Source of the DNA: JAGGSN01 sp965603725
GTDB taxonomy: Bacteria; Zixibacteria; MSB-5A5; UBA10806; 4484-95
Reading direction: 5' to 3'
NCBI GenBank assembly: GCA_965603725.1
Contig: CBFDEC010000015.1
Coordinates: 4,577-68,576 of the forward strand
Length of the DNA stretch: 64,000 nucleotides
The notes under the pieces are model-generated. The model was not told the origin of the DNA and searched no databases. It worked only from the letters and a program-made list of their open reading frames with translations. Every line of letters starts with the position of its first letter. Positions within the stretch are counted from its first letter, which is position 1. Below, piece by piece: positions 35,001 through 44,664 of the stretch. The position numbers were made by a program, and so were the translations under genes.

Positions 35001-36971
35001 TCAATTAGATTTGGACATAATACTGCGATACTTTTCAATGTAGAATCCAGCTCTGGCAGTGTCGCCTAAGACCTGACCATAAATAATAGCTAAGTTGTTC
35101 AATAAATCCGGGTTGAACTGGTCATATCTTAACGCTTCTTCATAGCTTTTCGCCGCATTGTGATAGTCTTTTAATGACAGGAATTTATTACCGTAATCCT
35201 TATATACATTTGAGATATTAAATAAAATATCCCGCCGGTTTGAGGGCGTTATAAAGGGTTTTTCAAGCGCCTTTTTATAGGTTTTAAGCGCCAGGTCTAA
35301 AAAGCCGGCGCCTCTAAAATAGATACCCAGGTTGTTAAGGACTATCGTCCGGGGCTCATTATCCATGCGCCTGAGTGCAAGGTTGAATTCTTTAAGCGCT
35401 AAAGAAGTATCATCCGGATTTTCGCTTAACAAATTTTCACCGCGTGCAAGATCGAGGTTGACTAATAACTGACGTGATAAAACATCGCCCGGTTCATAAC
35501 TCACCGGATATTTCAAAACCTCAATAGAGCTTTCAGGCTTTTCATTCACTGCATAAAGAATACCATGGGAATATAACGGCTCTTTTATATTCAGCCAGTC
35601 AGGTTCGTAGATATAATGATTTTTCACAAGATACATTTTCCTGTCCGCGAAACTGATCATCGCCGTCCTGGCGCTGTAATAATCAGAAATGTATTGCCCG
35701 GCCAGTTTTGAGGCTTCAGCCAGCAGGTCATTAAGCCTGATCGATCGGTCGTATACCTCCACTGCCGGTCTGTATCCTTCCACGTAGCGCAGGTAAAGCG
35801 TCGTGAATGAATTAATATCACCGGCGGTAAATATGATACCGCTTCCAGCGCTGTCTAAGATATGCTTGGAGTAATCCTCTGAAAGAGTATAGTCAGATTT
35901 ATCCTGGCCCCGGTAATTTGTAAATAGCAATAACAGACATGCAATCAAGCCCGCTGAATAGACGCCGTACCGAAAAAGCTGTGAAAACAATTGACCTTCA
36001 AGCCAGATGAAGATATTGCTGATCAGGAGCAAAGAGGCGAACATCGTTAAAATATAAAACGGTTCATAGTCAAGAGCTTGATGTGATGACGATAAAATCA
36101 ATGAGGCTGTTAAAATCAGTAATGCACAGACAGTCATGCTTCTGTTATGTATCCATCCAATAATGACACCGGTTATAGTCGCCGCAATACCGATCCACAA
36201 CCAGGAATCAAGAATTGTTATGAAGAACAGCCGACAGCTTACTGCAATATTCTCCCACGAGTGACCGATCCAGCCGCTGTATTGTATAAGAGTCATATGG
36301 TCTATTAAAGCCCGCAGGTTTTCGGGATTGCCCCAGTTGGAAAGCGGGTTGCAGGATGCCCGAACGAGCAGGTACAGGTAGATACTGCCGGTGATTGCTA
36401 ATATAATTAAAATAACGGGGAGCAAATTCCACTGCCGATACTTTTTTTCTTTTATGAATAGGAAAATCAATACCGGTAGAATCGACATCGCCGAGGGGTG
36501 GTTTGCCAGGGAAAGTCCGAACAGGTAGGCGGCAATAAGCCATTTCCGGTTGTGACCGCTTTCTATTGCAAGAAGAGTTAAGACTATAAGCAAAAGGTTA
36601 AAAACATATATCTCGACGCCGGCGGTCTCTGCCCAGAATATGGGAGTAAACGCCCAGATCAGGCTTAATAACGCCGCCGACCATTGACTCAGCCTGCGGC
36701 GGAAAAAATAGTAAATAACTGTCACGGTCACCGAGGCGATCACTATGTTATATAGATTGGCGGCAATGGTTGCACGTACAAACGGCAGGGCAGAAACGAA
36801 TATGCGGCCGATAAGTGTAAACAGAGGATAACCCGGTGGATGACAGATGCCGAGCGTTTTCAAAGCCAGAGAAAACTCGCCGGAGTCGCCGATCCAGACC
36901 GAACGACAGACGGTCGTATAATAAACTGCCAGCGCTATAAGGCCGGGCATGACGCCGAAATACCGTTTCAT
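35001..36971 (-). CDS. DUF2723 membrane protein with C-terminal TPRs
   Basis: 656 residues. The N-terminal DUF2723 domain has the sugar-transferase look of the PMT/GT-C fold: IGDSGEFSLALKTLGICHPP followed by GYPLFTLIGR, with the first-loop Asp-Ser-Gly-Glu that would be the catalytic acid. About ten membrane helices run to residue 345. A soluble stretch follows, and residues about 510-650 are TPR-like repeats (LNNLGIYFRGAGFLDLALKTY, AAKSYEEALRYDQFNPDLLN). It may transfer a lipid-linked sugar to exported proteins; the TPR may recruit partners. GGGAGTG lies before the ATG. Substrate unknown. Confidence 0.85.
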   Translation of the reverse strand: MKRYFGVMPGLIALAVYYTTVCRSVWIGDSGEFSLALKTLGICHPPGYPLFTLIGRIFVSALPFVRATIAANLYNIVIASVTVTVIYYFFRRRLSQWSAALLSLIWAFTPIFWAETAGVEIYVFNLLLIVLTLLAIESGHNRKWLIAAYLFGLSLANHPSAMSILPVLIFLFIKEKKYRQWNLLPVILIILAITGSIYLYLLVRASCNPLSNWGNPENLRALIDHMTLIQYSGWIGHSWENIAVSCRLFFITILDSWLWIGIAATITGVIIGWIHNRSMTVCALLILTASLILSSSHQALDYEPFYILTMFASLLLISNIFIWLEGQLFSQLFRYGVYSAGLIACLLLLFTNYRGQDKSDYTLSEDYSKHILDSAGSGIIFTAGDINSFTTLYLRYVEGYRPAVEVYDRSIRLNDLLAEASKLAGQYISDYYSARTAMISFADRKMYLVKNHYIYEPDWLNIKEPLYSHGILYAVNEKPESSIEVLKYPVSYEPGDVLSRQLLVNLDLARGENLLSENPDDTSLALKEFNLALRRMDNEPRTIVLNNLGIYFRGAGFLDLALKTYKKALEKPFITPSNRRDILFNISNVYKDYGNKFLSLKDYHNAAKSYEEALRYDQFNPDLLNNLAIIYGQVLGDTARAGFYIEKYRSIMSKSN

Positions 36972-37150
36972 TTAAAAGCACTCCCTCAATCAATGCATTA
37001 TGATAACTCAATCATTATACAGGGTCTTAGATATTTGAATCAAGGGGAAATAGAGAGGAGTTTAGGAGATACTTTATATTCGGTTATCGTTTGTCTTTCT
37101 CGCGCTGGCGGGAATTCAGTAATTAATTTTGTAAGTTCACCATGATATTG

Positions 37151-39049
37151 TCAACTAACCTTAGCTCCGGAATCGATGTCGGTATCAACGGTGAGCAAAA
37201 CCAGTTTATCTTTCTTAGTGGCGGCTAATAGCATGCCGTTGGATTCGAGCCCTCTGATCTTTGCCGGTTCGAGATTGACCATTACGATGATCTTTTTGCC
37301 AACTATCTGTTCCGGATTATAGACCTCGGCAATGCCGGCGACAATTTGACGATGTTCCTGACCAATTTTAATCTGAAGTTTGAGAAGCTTGTCGGCGCCC
37401 TTTACTTTCTCCGCCGAAACAACCTCCGCTACCCGCATTTTGATTTTCTTGAAATCATCAAACGAAATATACTCCTCATCGCTCACTTTGGAAGTCTCCT
37501 TTACAGCTTTTGGCTTCTGGAGTCGGGGAAACAGGCTGTCGCCTTTGGTGATTTTTGTTCCAGGTCTTAGCTTTTCCCATATGCCATATTCATACTCAAC
37601 GCTAAAGTTCTTATCAACCCCTAACTGTTTAAATATCTCTTCCGATTTATTTGGAATTATTGGGCTTAACAAGTCAGCAGAATTTAGCAATGCATTAGCA
37701 GCGGTATATAAAACCATATTAAGCTCTTTATTTTTTCCATTCTTAGCCAGTTCCCAGGGCTTATTGTGCTCGACATATCGATTAACGGAACGAACATAGG
37801 CCATAATTTTATCTATGGTTGCATTAAGCTTGAAAGCATCCAAATCTTCTTCAATATCTTTTATCAACTTGCCATATTCAACTTGTAGCCGAGGTATATA
37901 ATCTTCACGTGGCGCCGGTATATTCCCATCACAGTAAGACCCTATCATCTTTACAATCCGCGACAGCAGGTTGCCAAGATCGTTGGCCAAATCGGAATTG
38001 TATCTTTGAATGAAGCTATCTTCGCTGAACGTGGAATCCTGCCCCAGGGTCATCTCCCTGATCAGATAGAAGCGAAATGCATCAACGCCATACTTATCCT
38101 TCAGTTGAAGGGGATCTATAACATTGCCCACGGATTTAGACATCTTGGCGCCCTCGGTAGTCCAATAGCCATGAGCAAAGATTGTCTTCGGCAGGTCAGC
38201 GGCGATTGATTTAAGCATGCAGGGCCAGTAAACGGCATGAGTGGTAAGTATGTCTTTGGCTATTAAATTAACTCCCGGCCACCAGTCTTTTTCGAAGCTG
38301 TTTGTCTTGGGATCATAGCCAAGGGCGGAGATATAGTTGATTAAAGCGTCAAACCAGACATAACAGACATATTCTTTATCAAAAGGAAGCTCGATTCCCC
38401 AGGAAAGACGGCTTTTGGGTCGGGAAATACACAAATCTCCCAGGGGCCGCTTTAAAAATCCCAGGACCTCGTTTCGCCTGAAATCCGGCTGGATAAAGTC
38501 AGGATGACTGTTTATATAATCGATCAACCACTGCTGATAATAGCTCATTCTGAAAAAGTAGTTTTTCTCCGACAGTTTCTGCACGGGACGGCTGCACTCC
38601 GGGCAGTTGCCGTTAACAAGGTCTTTTTCGGTCCAGTAGCGCTCCTCGTGTTTGCAGTACCATCCCTCGTAACTGTCAGTATAAATCAACGGCTGGCCGT
38701 CATCGGTTTTCGACTCGTAAACTTTCTGAAGGATTGCAGTCACCACTTTCTTATGACGTTCCTGGGTGGTCCTGATAAAGTCGTTGTTTTTGATATTAAG
38801 CTCTTTCCACGCCTCCTGGAAACGAGCGGCATATTTATCGCAATGTTCCTGCGGCGTCAGGTTATTTTTTATCGCCGTGTCCTGAACCTTCTGGCCATGT
38901 TCATCGGTGCCCGTTAAAAAGTAGGCTTCATGCCCCAGCAGGCGATGGTACCTGGCAAAAACATCAGCTAAAATTGTAGTGTAAGCATGCCCGATATGAG
39001 GTTCGGCATTGACATAGTATATAGGCGTTGTTATGTAAAATTTCGACAT
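37151..39049 (-). CDS. metG: Methionyl-tRNA synthetase with C-terminal tRNA-binding domain
   Basis: Charges tRNA-Met. 632 residues. HIGH (19-22, PHIGHAYTT) and KMSKS (GAKMSKSVGNVID) are both present. The connective peptide has a CKHEERYW/CPECSRPV zinc-knuckle-like set with one Cys position changed to His-containing sequence. The anticodon domain is around 390-500 (NKPWELAK). From about 525 a Trbp111-like EMAP domain (FDDFKKIKMRVAEVVSAEKV, VNLEPAKIRGLESNGMLLAA) aids tRNA binding and dimerisation. AAGGA precedes the ATG. Last gene of the ftsE operon, after a 164-nt gap that may hold its own signals. Confidence 0.97.
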   Translation of the reverse strand: MSKFYITTPIYYVNAEPHIGHAYTTILADVFARYHRLLGHEAYFLTGTDEHGQKVQDTAIKNNLTPQEHCDKYAARFQEAWKELNIKNNDFIRTTQERHKKVVTAILQKVYESKTDDGQPLIYTDSYEGWYCKHEERYWTEKDLVNGNCPECSRPVQKLSEKNYFFRMSYYQQWLIDYINSHPDFIQPDFRRNEVLGFLKRPLGDLCISRPKSRLSWGIELPFDKEYVCYVWFDALINYISALGYDPKTNSFEKDWWPGVNLIAKDILTTHAVYWPCMLKSIAADLPKTIFAHGYWTTEGAKMSKSVGNVIDPLQLKDKYGVDAFRFYLIREMTLGQDSTFSEDSFIQRYNSDLANDLGNLLSRIVKMIGSYCDGNIPAPREDYIPRLQVEYGKLIKDIEEDLDAFKLNATIDKIMAYVRSVNRYVEHNKPWELAKNGKNKELNMVLYTAANALLNSADLLSPIIPNKSEEIFKQLGVDKNFSVEYEYGIWEKLRPGTKITKGDSLFPRLQKPKAVKETSKVSDEEYISFDDFKKIKMRVAEVVSAEKVKGADKLLKLQIKIGQEHRQIVAGIAEVYNPEQIVGKKIIVMVNLEPAKIRGLESNGMLLAATKKDKLVLLTVDTDIDSGAKVS

Positions 39050-39213
39050 CTTTATATTCCTTCTCTAATAATTCCCTTGTAACTTGAAATTAAAAAGTAA
39101 CGGCTGCAAAATGGTCATGTGTTATTGACGCATCAATGGCCTTGTTTTGGACAGGCCGATAATATGCTGAATATGCAGAAAGTCATCTAATTGATTCATA
39201 TTAATACATCGGA

Positions 39214-40080
39214 TTAATCATTAACATGTTCACCGTTCTGTTTTGATTTTGTCTGCTGGGAATCCTTGAGCAACTTAAATTTTCCTCTTTTCACAGCCCG
39301 TTCGTATTCCGACAGGCTTATGACTTTCTGGCCGGCGTCCTCAAAGCTGATTGCGATCTGCTCATGGAAGATATTACACTTTCTGACTGTACACTCGGCG
39401 CCCTCAAACAGACATCGACAATTTAGAGGCGGATATTCCGAAATTGTCTCCTCGTAAAAATTCTGTTCATATTGAAGACAGCATAAGAGCCGCCCGCAAT
39501 TGCCGGAGATTTTCTGAGGGTTTAATGCCAGGTTCTGGGTTCGAGCCATTTGAGTAGAGATGGTGTTAAAATCATCCAGAAAACCCGAACAGCACTGCTC
39601 CTTGCCGCATATGCCATAGCCGCCAAGCCGTTTTGCCTCATCGCGGACGCCTATCTGCCGGAGTTCGATTCGGGTACGAAACGTCGCCGCCAGGTCTTTT
39701 ACAAGCTCGCGGAAATCGACCCGCTTCTCGGCGGTAAAATAAAATGTAATCTTGTTGCAATCGTATTGATATTCAACATCCACGAGTTTCATTTTAAGCC
39801 CGTGTTTTTCGATGAATTGCAAGCATTCCTCTTTGGATTCAGTTTCTTTCTGACGATTAAACTGGAGCCGGTCGATATCGCTCTCGATCGCCAGACGAAC
39901 AATATTTAACAACTGTTTGTCCTGATTACATTCATCCGGCAGAGCCTTGCGCCGAACCAATCCAATATCCTCACCCCGCTCAGCCTGAACAATGACATAC
40001 TTGCCAATTACAACATCCAAATTATCCGGTGACTTATACACGTTGCGACGGTTGCCTTTGAACTCAACAATATATTTCAA
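39214..40080 (-). CDS. ricT: PSP1-domain protein RicT/YaaT
   Basis: 288 residues. The PSP1 C-terminal domain is clear: NKITFYFTAEKRVDFRELVK, IELRQIGVRDEAKRLGGYG, then the cysteine set CGKEQCCSGFL and NCGRLLCCLQYE. In Bacillus YaaT/RicT forms a complex with YmcA and YlbF that carries [4Fe-4S] clusters and assists RNase Y; YmcA and YlbF are not here. In many other bacteria the gene sits, as here, next to holB and metG, which is the conserved neighbourhood. The C-terminal 20 residues are polar and disordered. 20 nt after holB. Confidence 0.92.
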   Translation of the reverse strand: MKYIVEFKGNRRNVYKSPDNLDVVIGKYVIVQAERGEDIGLVRRKALPDECNQDKQLLNIVRLAIESDIDRLQFNRQKETESKEECLQFIEKHGLKMKLVDVEYQYDCNKITFYFTAEKRVDFRELVKDLAATFRTRIELRQIGVRDEAKRLGGYGICGKEQCCSGFLDDFNTISTQMARTQNLALNPQKISGNCGRLLCCLQYEQNFYEETISEYPPLNCRCLFEGAECTVRKCNIFHEQIAISFEDAGQKVISLSEYERAVKRGKFKLLKDSQQTKSKQNGEHVND

Positions 40081-40100
40081 AGAAACCTCCAGAAACTAAA

Positions 40101-41252
40101 CTAACCTTGCTTTCTTACCCGGTCGAATTCAATAAATGCCCCAATAAAAGCTATATCGGCAGAAACATTGTTAATCCTGTGCGCCTTTGATGCCTTTGCC
40201 AGCGCAGGAAACCATTTCTGCATAATCCCGGCAATTGGAGCCGACCGAGCACATTTGACTATCTTATCTTTAATATCGATATTTACAAGTCTTTTATCAA
40301 GTCCCAATTTTGCAATATAGATATCGCGTATTATTTTCTCCGTAACATCGAAATCGTCCCTTACGTCATCATAACGAGGCCATTGATAACGGCGCCTGAG
40401 AGCCTCGATGATTTTCGGCAGTATGGCCGATTTGATAAATTCTGAAAATATTTTCCAGAGCTCGTCCCTTCGAGTGAGCAAATCGTCCTCATAGGCCTTG
40501 AGCGCAAGCCCCGGACTTCCATTGCTATACCTGATACAAAAATCAGCGGATTCATTAGCGCCATGCTCGTCGAGATAAGCCCTTGTCAATTCCTCGTTAA
40601 CCGGGGACAGCGCCAGTCTCGTGGTCCGGGAAATTAGCGTGGGCAATAGAATCTGCGGTCTGGATGTGGTTAAGATTATTAGCGAGTCCTCCGGCGGTTC
40701 TTCGACTGTTTTTAAAAATAAATCGGCCGCCCCGAAAGCCATCTGGTCAATATCGCAAATCACAATTGCCCGTCTCTGTCCGAGCATCGGTCTTTTAGCA
40801 ACGGCTCTTATCAGGTCCTTAATAACACTAACCGGAATATTTCCTTTCTTTTTAAAAGCAACAATCCGGTATGGATCATGCAGTTTCAGCTCCAGAAATC
40901 TGCATACCTCCTCGAGCGTTTCCTCCGAAAAACGGGCGTCAGAATTTACCGGATCGGAGAAATGAAACAGGGTGTTCTTTTTTGATTCACTGGCTACATT
41001 CGGAAATGGAAACGCCAGCAGAAAATCGGGATGATTTAACCTGACAATACTCTTACAGCTAATACATTTTCCACAACCGGTATTGTTTTCCTGACAAAGA
41101 AACCGCTGGGCAGTATAACAGGCTAAAGCGAACTTGCCGATCCCCGGCTGACCGGTCAGAAGCAGTGCCTGACCCCGTTTGCCAAGCTTTATAATGCAGT
41201 CTATGGTATCAAGGAGCTTTGCCTGCCCCAGTATTTTATTTAGCGTAACCAT
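40101..41252 (-). CDS. holB: DNA polymerase III delta' subunit
   Basis: Clamp-loader subunit. 383 residues. Walker A GQPGIGKFAL near residue 35, zinc module CGKCISCKSI with an upstream Cys (FLCQENNTGCGKC), Walker-B region AIVICDIDQMAFGAADLFLK, then TVEEPPEDSLIILTTSRPQI and LLPTLISRTTRL with the SRC/SRT sensor. The canonical arginine-finger motif SRC reads SRT. Walker A is well preserved, whereas many delta' proteins have lost ATP binding. Overlaps envC by 13 nt and is followed by ricT. Confidence 0.93.
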   Translation of the reverse strand: MVTLNKILGQAKLLDTIDCIIKLGKRGQALLLTGQPGIGKFALACYTAQRFLCQENNTGCGKCISCKSIVRLNHPDFLLAFPFPNVASESKKNTLFHFSDPVNSDARFSEETLEEVCRFLELKLHDPYRIVAFKKKGNIPVSVIKDLIRAVAKRPMLGQRRAIVICDIDQMAFGAADLFLKTVEEPPEDSLIILTTSRPQILLPTLISRTTRLALSPVNEELTRAYLDEHGANESADFCIRYSNGSPGLALKAYEDDLLTRRDELWKIFSEFIKSAILPKIIEALRRRYQWPRYDDVRDDFDVTEKIIRDIYIAKLGLDKRLVNIDIKDKIVKCARSAPIAGIMQKWFPALAKASKAHRINNVSADIAFIGAFIEFDRVRKQG

Positions 41253-42430
41253 GGAACAGGGTCCAGTTGTTCTTTGCCGAACCGGAGCTCAAAATGCAGC
41301 ATCGGGCCGGAAAATGTTCCCGTTTCGCTTACAGTTGCCAGAGTCTCACCGGCTGTGACAAATTGTCCGGTCTCTACAAATATATCATTGAGGTGGGCAT
41401 AAAGAGTATAATAGCCGCCGCCGTGTTCGAGTATTATAAAACTCCCATAGCCGCGCAGCCAGGAAATATAGGCTGCCCTGCCTGACGATGATGCATATAC
41501 CGGCATTTCTGCAAAAGCTTTAATATCGATGCCGGGATTTGTAATTACCGTGTTATATTTTTTATCTTCTATTTTTCCGAAATGCCGGATAATTTTACCC
41601 CGAACGGGCCAGATGAGTTTGCCTTTAAGGTTTAAAAACTCTTTAGCCGCCTGCTTATTGAGCGCTGCTTTATTTTGCAGAAGCACATCGATAATGCCGG
41701 AAATCCGTTCCTGGGCTGAAACCAATTGCTCAATGGCTTTGAGTTCAGCGCCTTTTTGAGTCTGAGCCCGTTTTAACAGTATCTTTCTTTTTTGACGGTT
41801 TATCCTGATGTTTTTAGCCTGCCGCTCTTTCTCGCTCTTAAGGGTTGCTATGGAATTTCTTCTCTTTTGCAGGTCGGCTTTCTCGGTTTTAATCTGGCGG
41901 TTTAAGCTCTCAATTTCTGCCACTATTTTTCTATCATACTTGTTCAACAGCGAAAACAGGTATAACCGTCTGGCGCCCTGGAGAAGGTCGCCTGCGCTTA
42001 AGGCTGTTAACAATGGCGGGATACGGGACCTTTTATATATCCATACTAATCTTTCTAATAAAATTTTCTCCTGTCTTGCCAGTTCGTTGGAGTTGTATTC
42101 CAGGTTAACTTCCAGGTCTGCAATATAACCGCTTAAATCATCGAGCTGCTTCTGGATTTTTATTATCAGCCGGTTGTTAAGGTTAAGTTGTTCCTCGATG
42201 GAGTAAAGTCTTTCGATGTGATCTTTTTCCTCGCTTTCGAGAAATTTCAATCTTAGCTGTTTTTCTTCCAGCTCGTTTTGGATGTTTTCCAGTTCAGTTT
42301 TTCTGACCGTGATTGTCTTTTCCAACTTGGTGATATTCTTATTCTGAGCAAATACCGGCATTACAAAAATAATCAGAAATACAATGATCGCTATTTTTAT
42401 TGATAAGATCCGACGCATGATTTCAAACAT
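41240..42430 (-). CDS. envC: EnvC-like murein hydrolase activator (coiled coil plus LytM)
   Basis: Periplasmic activator of cell-wall amidases at the septum, controlled by FtsEX. 396 residues: signal peptide (IAIIVFLIIFVMPVFA), a long coiled coil (about 30-255) with the LERLVWIYKRSRIPPLLTALSAGD stretch typical of EnvC, then a LytM/M23 domain. The M23 metal site is incomplete: NPGIDI has Asn where active peptidases have His, while GIDI, LYAHL and MLHFELRFG are kept. This points to an activator rather than a peptidase, as in E. coli EnvC. Start M1 (42430) or M5 (42418) both possible; 8-nt overlap with ftsX. Confidence 0.92.
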   Translation of the reverse strand: MFEIMRRILSIKIAIIVFLIIFVMPVFAQNKNITKLEKTITVRKTELENIQNELEEKQLRLKFLESEEKDHIERLYSIEEQLNLNNRLIIKIQKQLDDLSGYIADLEVNLEYNSNELARQEKILLERLVWIYKRSRIPPLLTALSAGDLLQGARRLYLFSLLNKYDRKIVAEIESLNRQIKTEKADLQKRRNSIATLKSEKERQAKNIRINRQKRKILLKRAQTQKGAELKAIEQLVSAQERISGIIDVLLQNKAALNKQAAKEFLNLKGKLIWPVRGKIIRHFGKIEDKKYNTVITNPGIDIKAFAEMPVYASSSGRAAYISWLRGYGSFIILEHGGGYYTLYAHLNDIFVETGQFVTAGETLATVSETGTFSGPMLHFELRFGKEQLDPVPWLR

Positions 42431-43280
42431 TAAGGTATTTCTTAAGGGCTATATAACTTCCGGCGAATCCGATTAATCCTCCGGCGACAACAAAGCTGAC
42501 AGATTCGGGAAGATTTAAAAAGCTTACAGGGGCAACCTGAGCGCAGAAATAAATCGTTCCAAGCTTTAAGATGCCAATAGATAAGGCGCTGCCCAGAAGA
42601 CCGGTCAAACTGCCTATTAATAAATAAGGAGTATAAATAAAACCACTGCCGGCGCCGACAAGCCGCATGACATAAAACGTTTGCCGCCATTCCGCTATTC
42701 TGACATGAATGGTATTGCCAACGATAAAACCGGTTGCCAGGATTACCAGCAAACCCAGAACTATACCCAGGAAAGCAACCGCTTTAAATATGGTCTTAAG
42801 CCTGGAAATTGCCGACGGAACATACCCGATATCCTCAACTCCGGGCAGCCTGTTGAGAGAGTCAACCAGTTCCTCGAAGTTGCTGTTTTCATAAACAAAC
42901 GACTCCAGAGTAACCTCGTATGATTCCGGCAGCGGGTTGGTTTTCAATCCGGCAACCATCTGCTGGCCGAAAGTCTCTCGAAGTCTGAATAATGCCATAT
43001 CTTTATCAATAAATTTTACCTGCAGTACGTATCTGTTGGCAACCAGGGCGTCTTGAATGTTTTCTTTGGCGATAGAATCGATCTCGCTTTCAAGGTAAAT
43101 TTCAAGCGACGCCTCGTTTTTGAACTTATCCAGAGTTAAACTTGTATTTTTTATAATAATTGCGAAACTGCCCGCTGTCAGCATAGCCAGAAATATCGTC
43201 AGCACTGAGCCCAGAAAGGCTCCAAACTGATGAAAAATTATCCGAAGGGCTTCCCGTAAAGCGAGGAAAATATAAGTCAA
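42423..43280 (-). CDS. ftsX: Cell division protein FtsX
   Basis: Permease-like partner of FtsE; passes the ATPase cycle to EnvC outside the membrane. 285 residues with four membrane helices: one near 20-42, then an extracellular loop (SLEIYLESEIDSIAKENIQD, GVEDIGYVPS), then three C-terminal helices (AVAFLGIVLGLLVILATGFI, FIYTPYLLIGSLTGLLGSAL, ESVSFVVAGGLIGFAGSYIA). Length and topology are standard. Starts within the end of ftsE (4-nt overlap) and overlaps envC, so all three are translated together. Confidence 0.95.
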   Translation of the reverse strand: MTYIFLALREALRIIFHQFGAFLGSVLTIFLAMLTAGSFAIIIKNTSLTLDKFKNEASLEIYLESEIDSIAKENIQDALVANRYVLQVKFIDKDMALFRLRETFGQQMVAGLKTNPLPESYEVTLESFVYENSNFEELVDSLNRLPGVEDIGYVPSAISRLKTIFKAVAFLGIVLGLLVILATGFIVGNTIHVRIAEWRQTFYVMRLVGAGSGFIYTPYLLIGSLTGLLGSALSIGILKLGTIYFCAQVAPVSFLNLPESVSFVVAGGLIGFAGSYIALKKYLNV

Positions 43281-43939
43281 TTTTTCTCCTCCCTGATTAT
43301 GCCATTATCCAGATAGAGCTTGCGATAGGGCATATCTGAAATTGAATCGATATTGTGAGTAGCCATCAGGATTGAGCAGCCCTGGATGTTGATTTTTTCC
43401 AGAAGTTCAAGCAGCGACTGGGAATTATCGCTATCGAGGTTGCCGGTCGGTTCATCGGCTAAAAGCAAAAGCGGTTCGTTGGCTAAGGCGCGAGCGATTG
43501 CAACCCGCTGACATTCACCGCCTGAAAGCTGGTCTGGATAATTATTTTTACGATGCAGCAGGCCTACCAGCCTTAACAGTTCAGCGCCCCGCTGAGATAT
43601 TTCCCTTTTTGATTTGCCGGCGACCTCCATAGCCAGGGCGACATTTTCACGGGCGGTTCTTTCGGCGATTAATTTGAAGTCCTGAAAAATCACGCCCAGT
43701 TGACGGCGCATAACAGGCACCTGTTTTTTCTTTATCCGGGTGAAATTATATACGCCTAAAATTATCTCACCGGAGTCGGGTTTCTCTTCCAAGTATATCA
43801 AACGCAGAAGCGTGCTTTTGCCGACCCCCGAAGGACCGACTAAGAAAACCATCTCGCCTTTGCCAAGTTCAAGCGAAACATCTCTTAAAATAGGCTCACT
43901 CTGAGCAAAGGACTTTTTAATGTTCCTGATAATCAGCAT
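43277..43939 (-). CDS. ftsE: Cell division ATP-binding protein FtsE
   Basis: ATPase of the FtsEX complex. 220 residues. Walker A GPSGVGKST near 35, Q-loop GVIFQDFKL, signature LSGGECQRVAIARAL, Walker B LLLADEPTGNLD and switch His in MATHNID. No Shine-Dalgarno sequence precedes the ATG; instead a -10-like TAAATT ends 6 nt before it, so the message of this long operon seems to be leaderless. Head of ftsE-ftsX-envC-holB-ricT-metG. Confidence 0.96.
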   Translation of the reverse strand: MLIIRNIKKSFAQSEPILRDVSLELGKGEMVFLVGPSGVGKSTLLRLIYLEEKPDSGEIILGVYNFTRIKKKQVPVMRRQLGVIFQDFKLIAERTARENVALAMEVAGKSKREISQRGAELLRLVGLLHRKNNYPDQLSGGECQRVAIARALANEPLLLLADEPTGNLDSDNSQSLLELLEKINIQGCSILMATHNIDSISDMPYRKLYLDNGIIREEKN

Positions 43940-43943
43940 CGAA

Positions 43944-43975
43944 CAAATTTAATTAAGATAGATGGCTCGGTCAAG
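43944..43975 (-). promoter_or_regulatory. Promoter of the ftsE operon, leaderless type
   Basis: TTGACC, 17 bases, TAAATT, then 6 nt to the ATG. The -10 region TAAATTTG is identical to that at hppA. Confidence 0.6.
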
Positions 43976-44542
43976 AAGTTACGTTAAATGAGTTTTCCTG
44001 AAATTTTTTCTGAAGATGGCTTGTCGGTCATCAGGTTCCAGTTTATTTGGACAGGTTATAGCCATTAGACGTGACCTGTCCATAGTTGAAACGCCAGGTT
44101 TCTCTCCGCCTGTAACGGATTGGAATCCGGTCTGCCGGTTGATATCCTCGGAAAGATAAGATCAGCATTAAGAGTTGATTTGATATTCACATCTAAGCTA
44201 TAGATGAATCACGAATTCCAACGCCTGCAAATTGCAGTGCTTAGTAATTGCTATTTTTGACATTTATTGGACTACGAGGTCAATCTCAGCGGTTTTCAAG
44301 CTTCTGGCAACTATTGTTTTGCAGGTAAATTTATATTTGTGCTAAAACTGCTTGAAATTCTCGCTTTTTAAAAACGAAAATGCTGAATCTTTATTGGTTG
44401 ACTTCTGAAACACCTTGTTACGCTGGTGAAAAATAATTATGGATACAAGTTAATATGCATAACAGCCATTCCGACAACCATAGGGAACTGTTAATCACAG
44501 CAAAAGCTGGTAGAAAACTATCATTTTTAGGGAGGTGATTAC
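43976..44542. other. Gene-free spacer
   Basis: No open frame of interest on either strand. A hairpin GGACAGGT/ACCTGTCC (44049-44056 with 44074-44081, 17-nt loop) is the only clear structure. The last 25 bases hold the ribosome-binding site of the next gene. Confidence 0.5.
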
Positions 44543-44650
44543 ATGCCTAAGAAAAGATTCACTAAAAGGACGCGTGTAAAAAGTTATACACGTACAACGC
44601 CGTCAGGTAAGAGAGTAAGAGTGAAATCATACATGAGAACCACTCATTAA
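44543..44650 (+). CDS. 35-residue basic protein with internal repeat
   Basis: A tiny gene too short for usual ORF cut-offs. The product has 35 residues, starts MPKKRFTKRTRVKSY, repeats RVKSYTRTT and RVKSYMRTT around PSGKR, and has 14 Lys/Arg with no acidic residue. The evidence that it is real: GGAGGTGATT, a full match to the 16S 3' end, 2 nt before the ATG at ideal spacing, and a strong terminator 15 nt after the stop. Such signals suggest high expression. The charge suggests binding to RNA, DNA or the ribosome. It is not one of the ribosomal proteins I know; the function is unknown. Confidence 0.8.
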   Translation: MPKKRFTKRTRVKSYTRTTPSGKRVRVKSYMRTTH

Positions 44651-44664
44651 GCTTCATATTTTAA

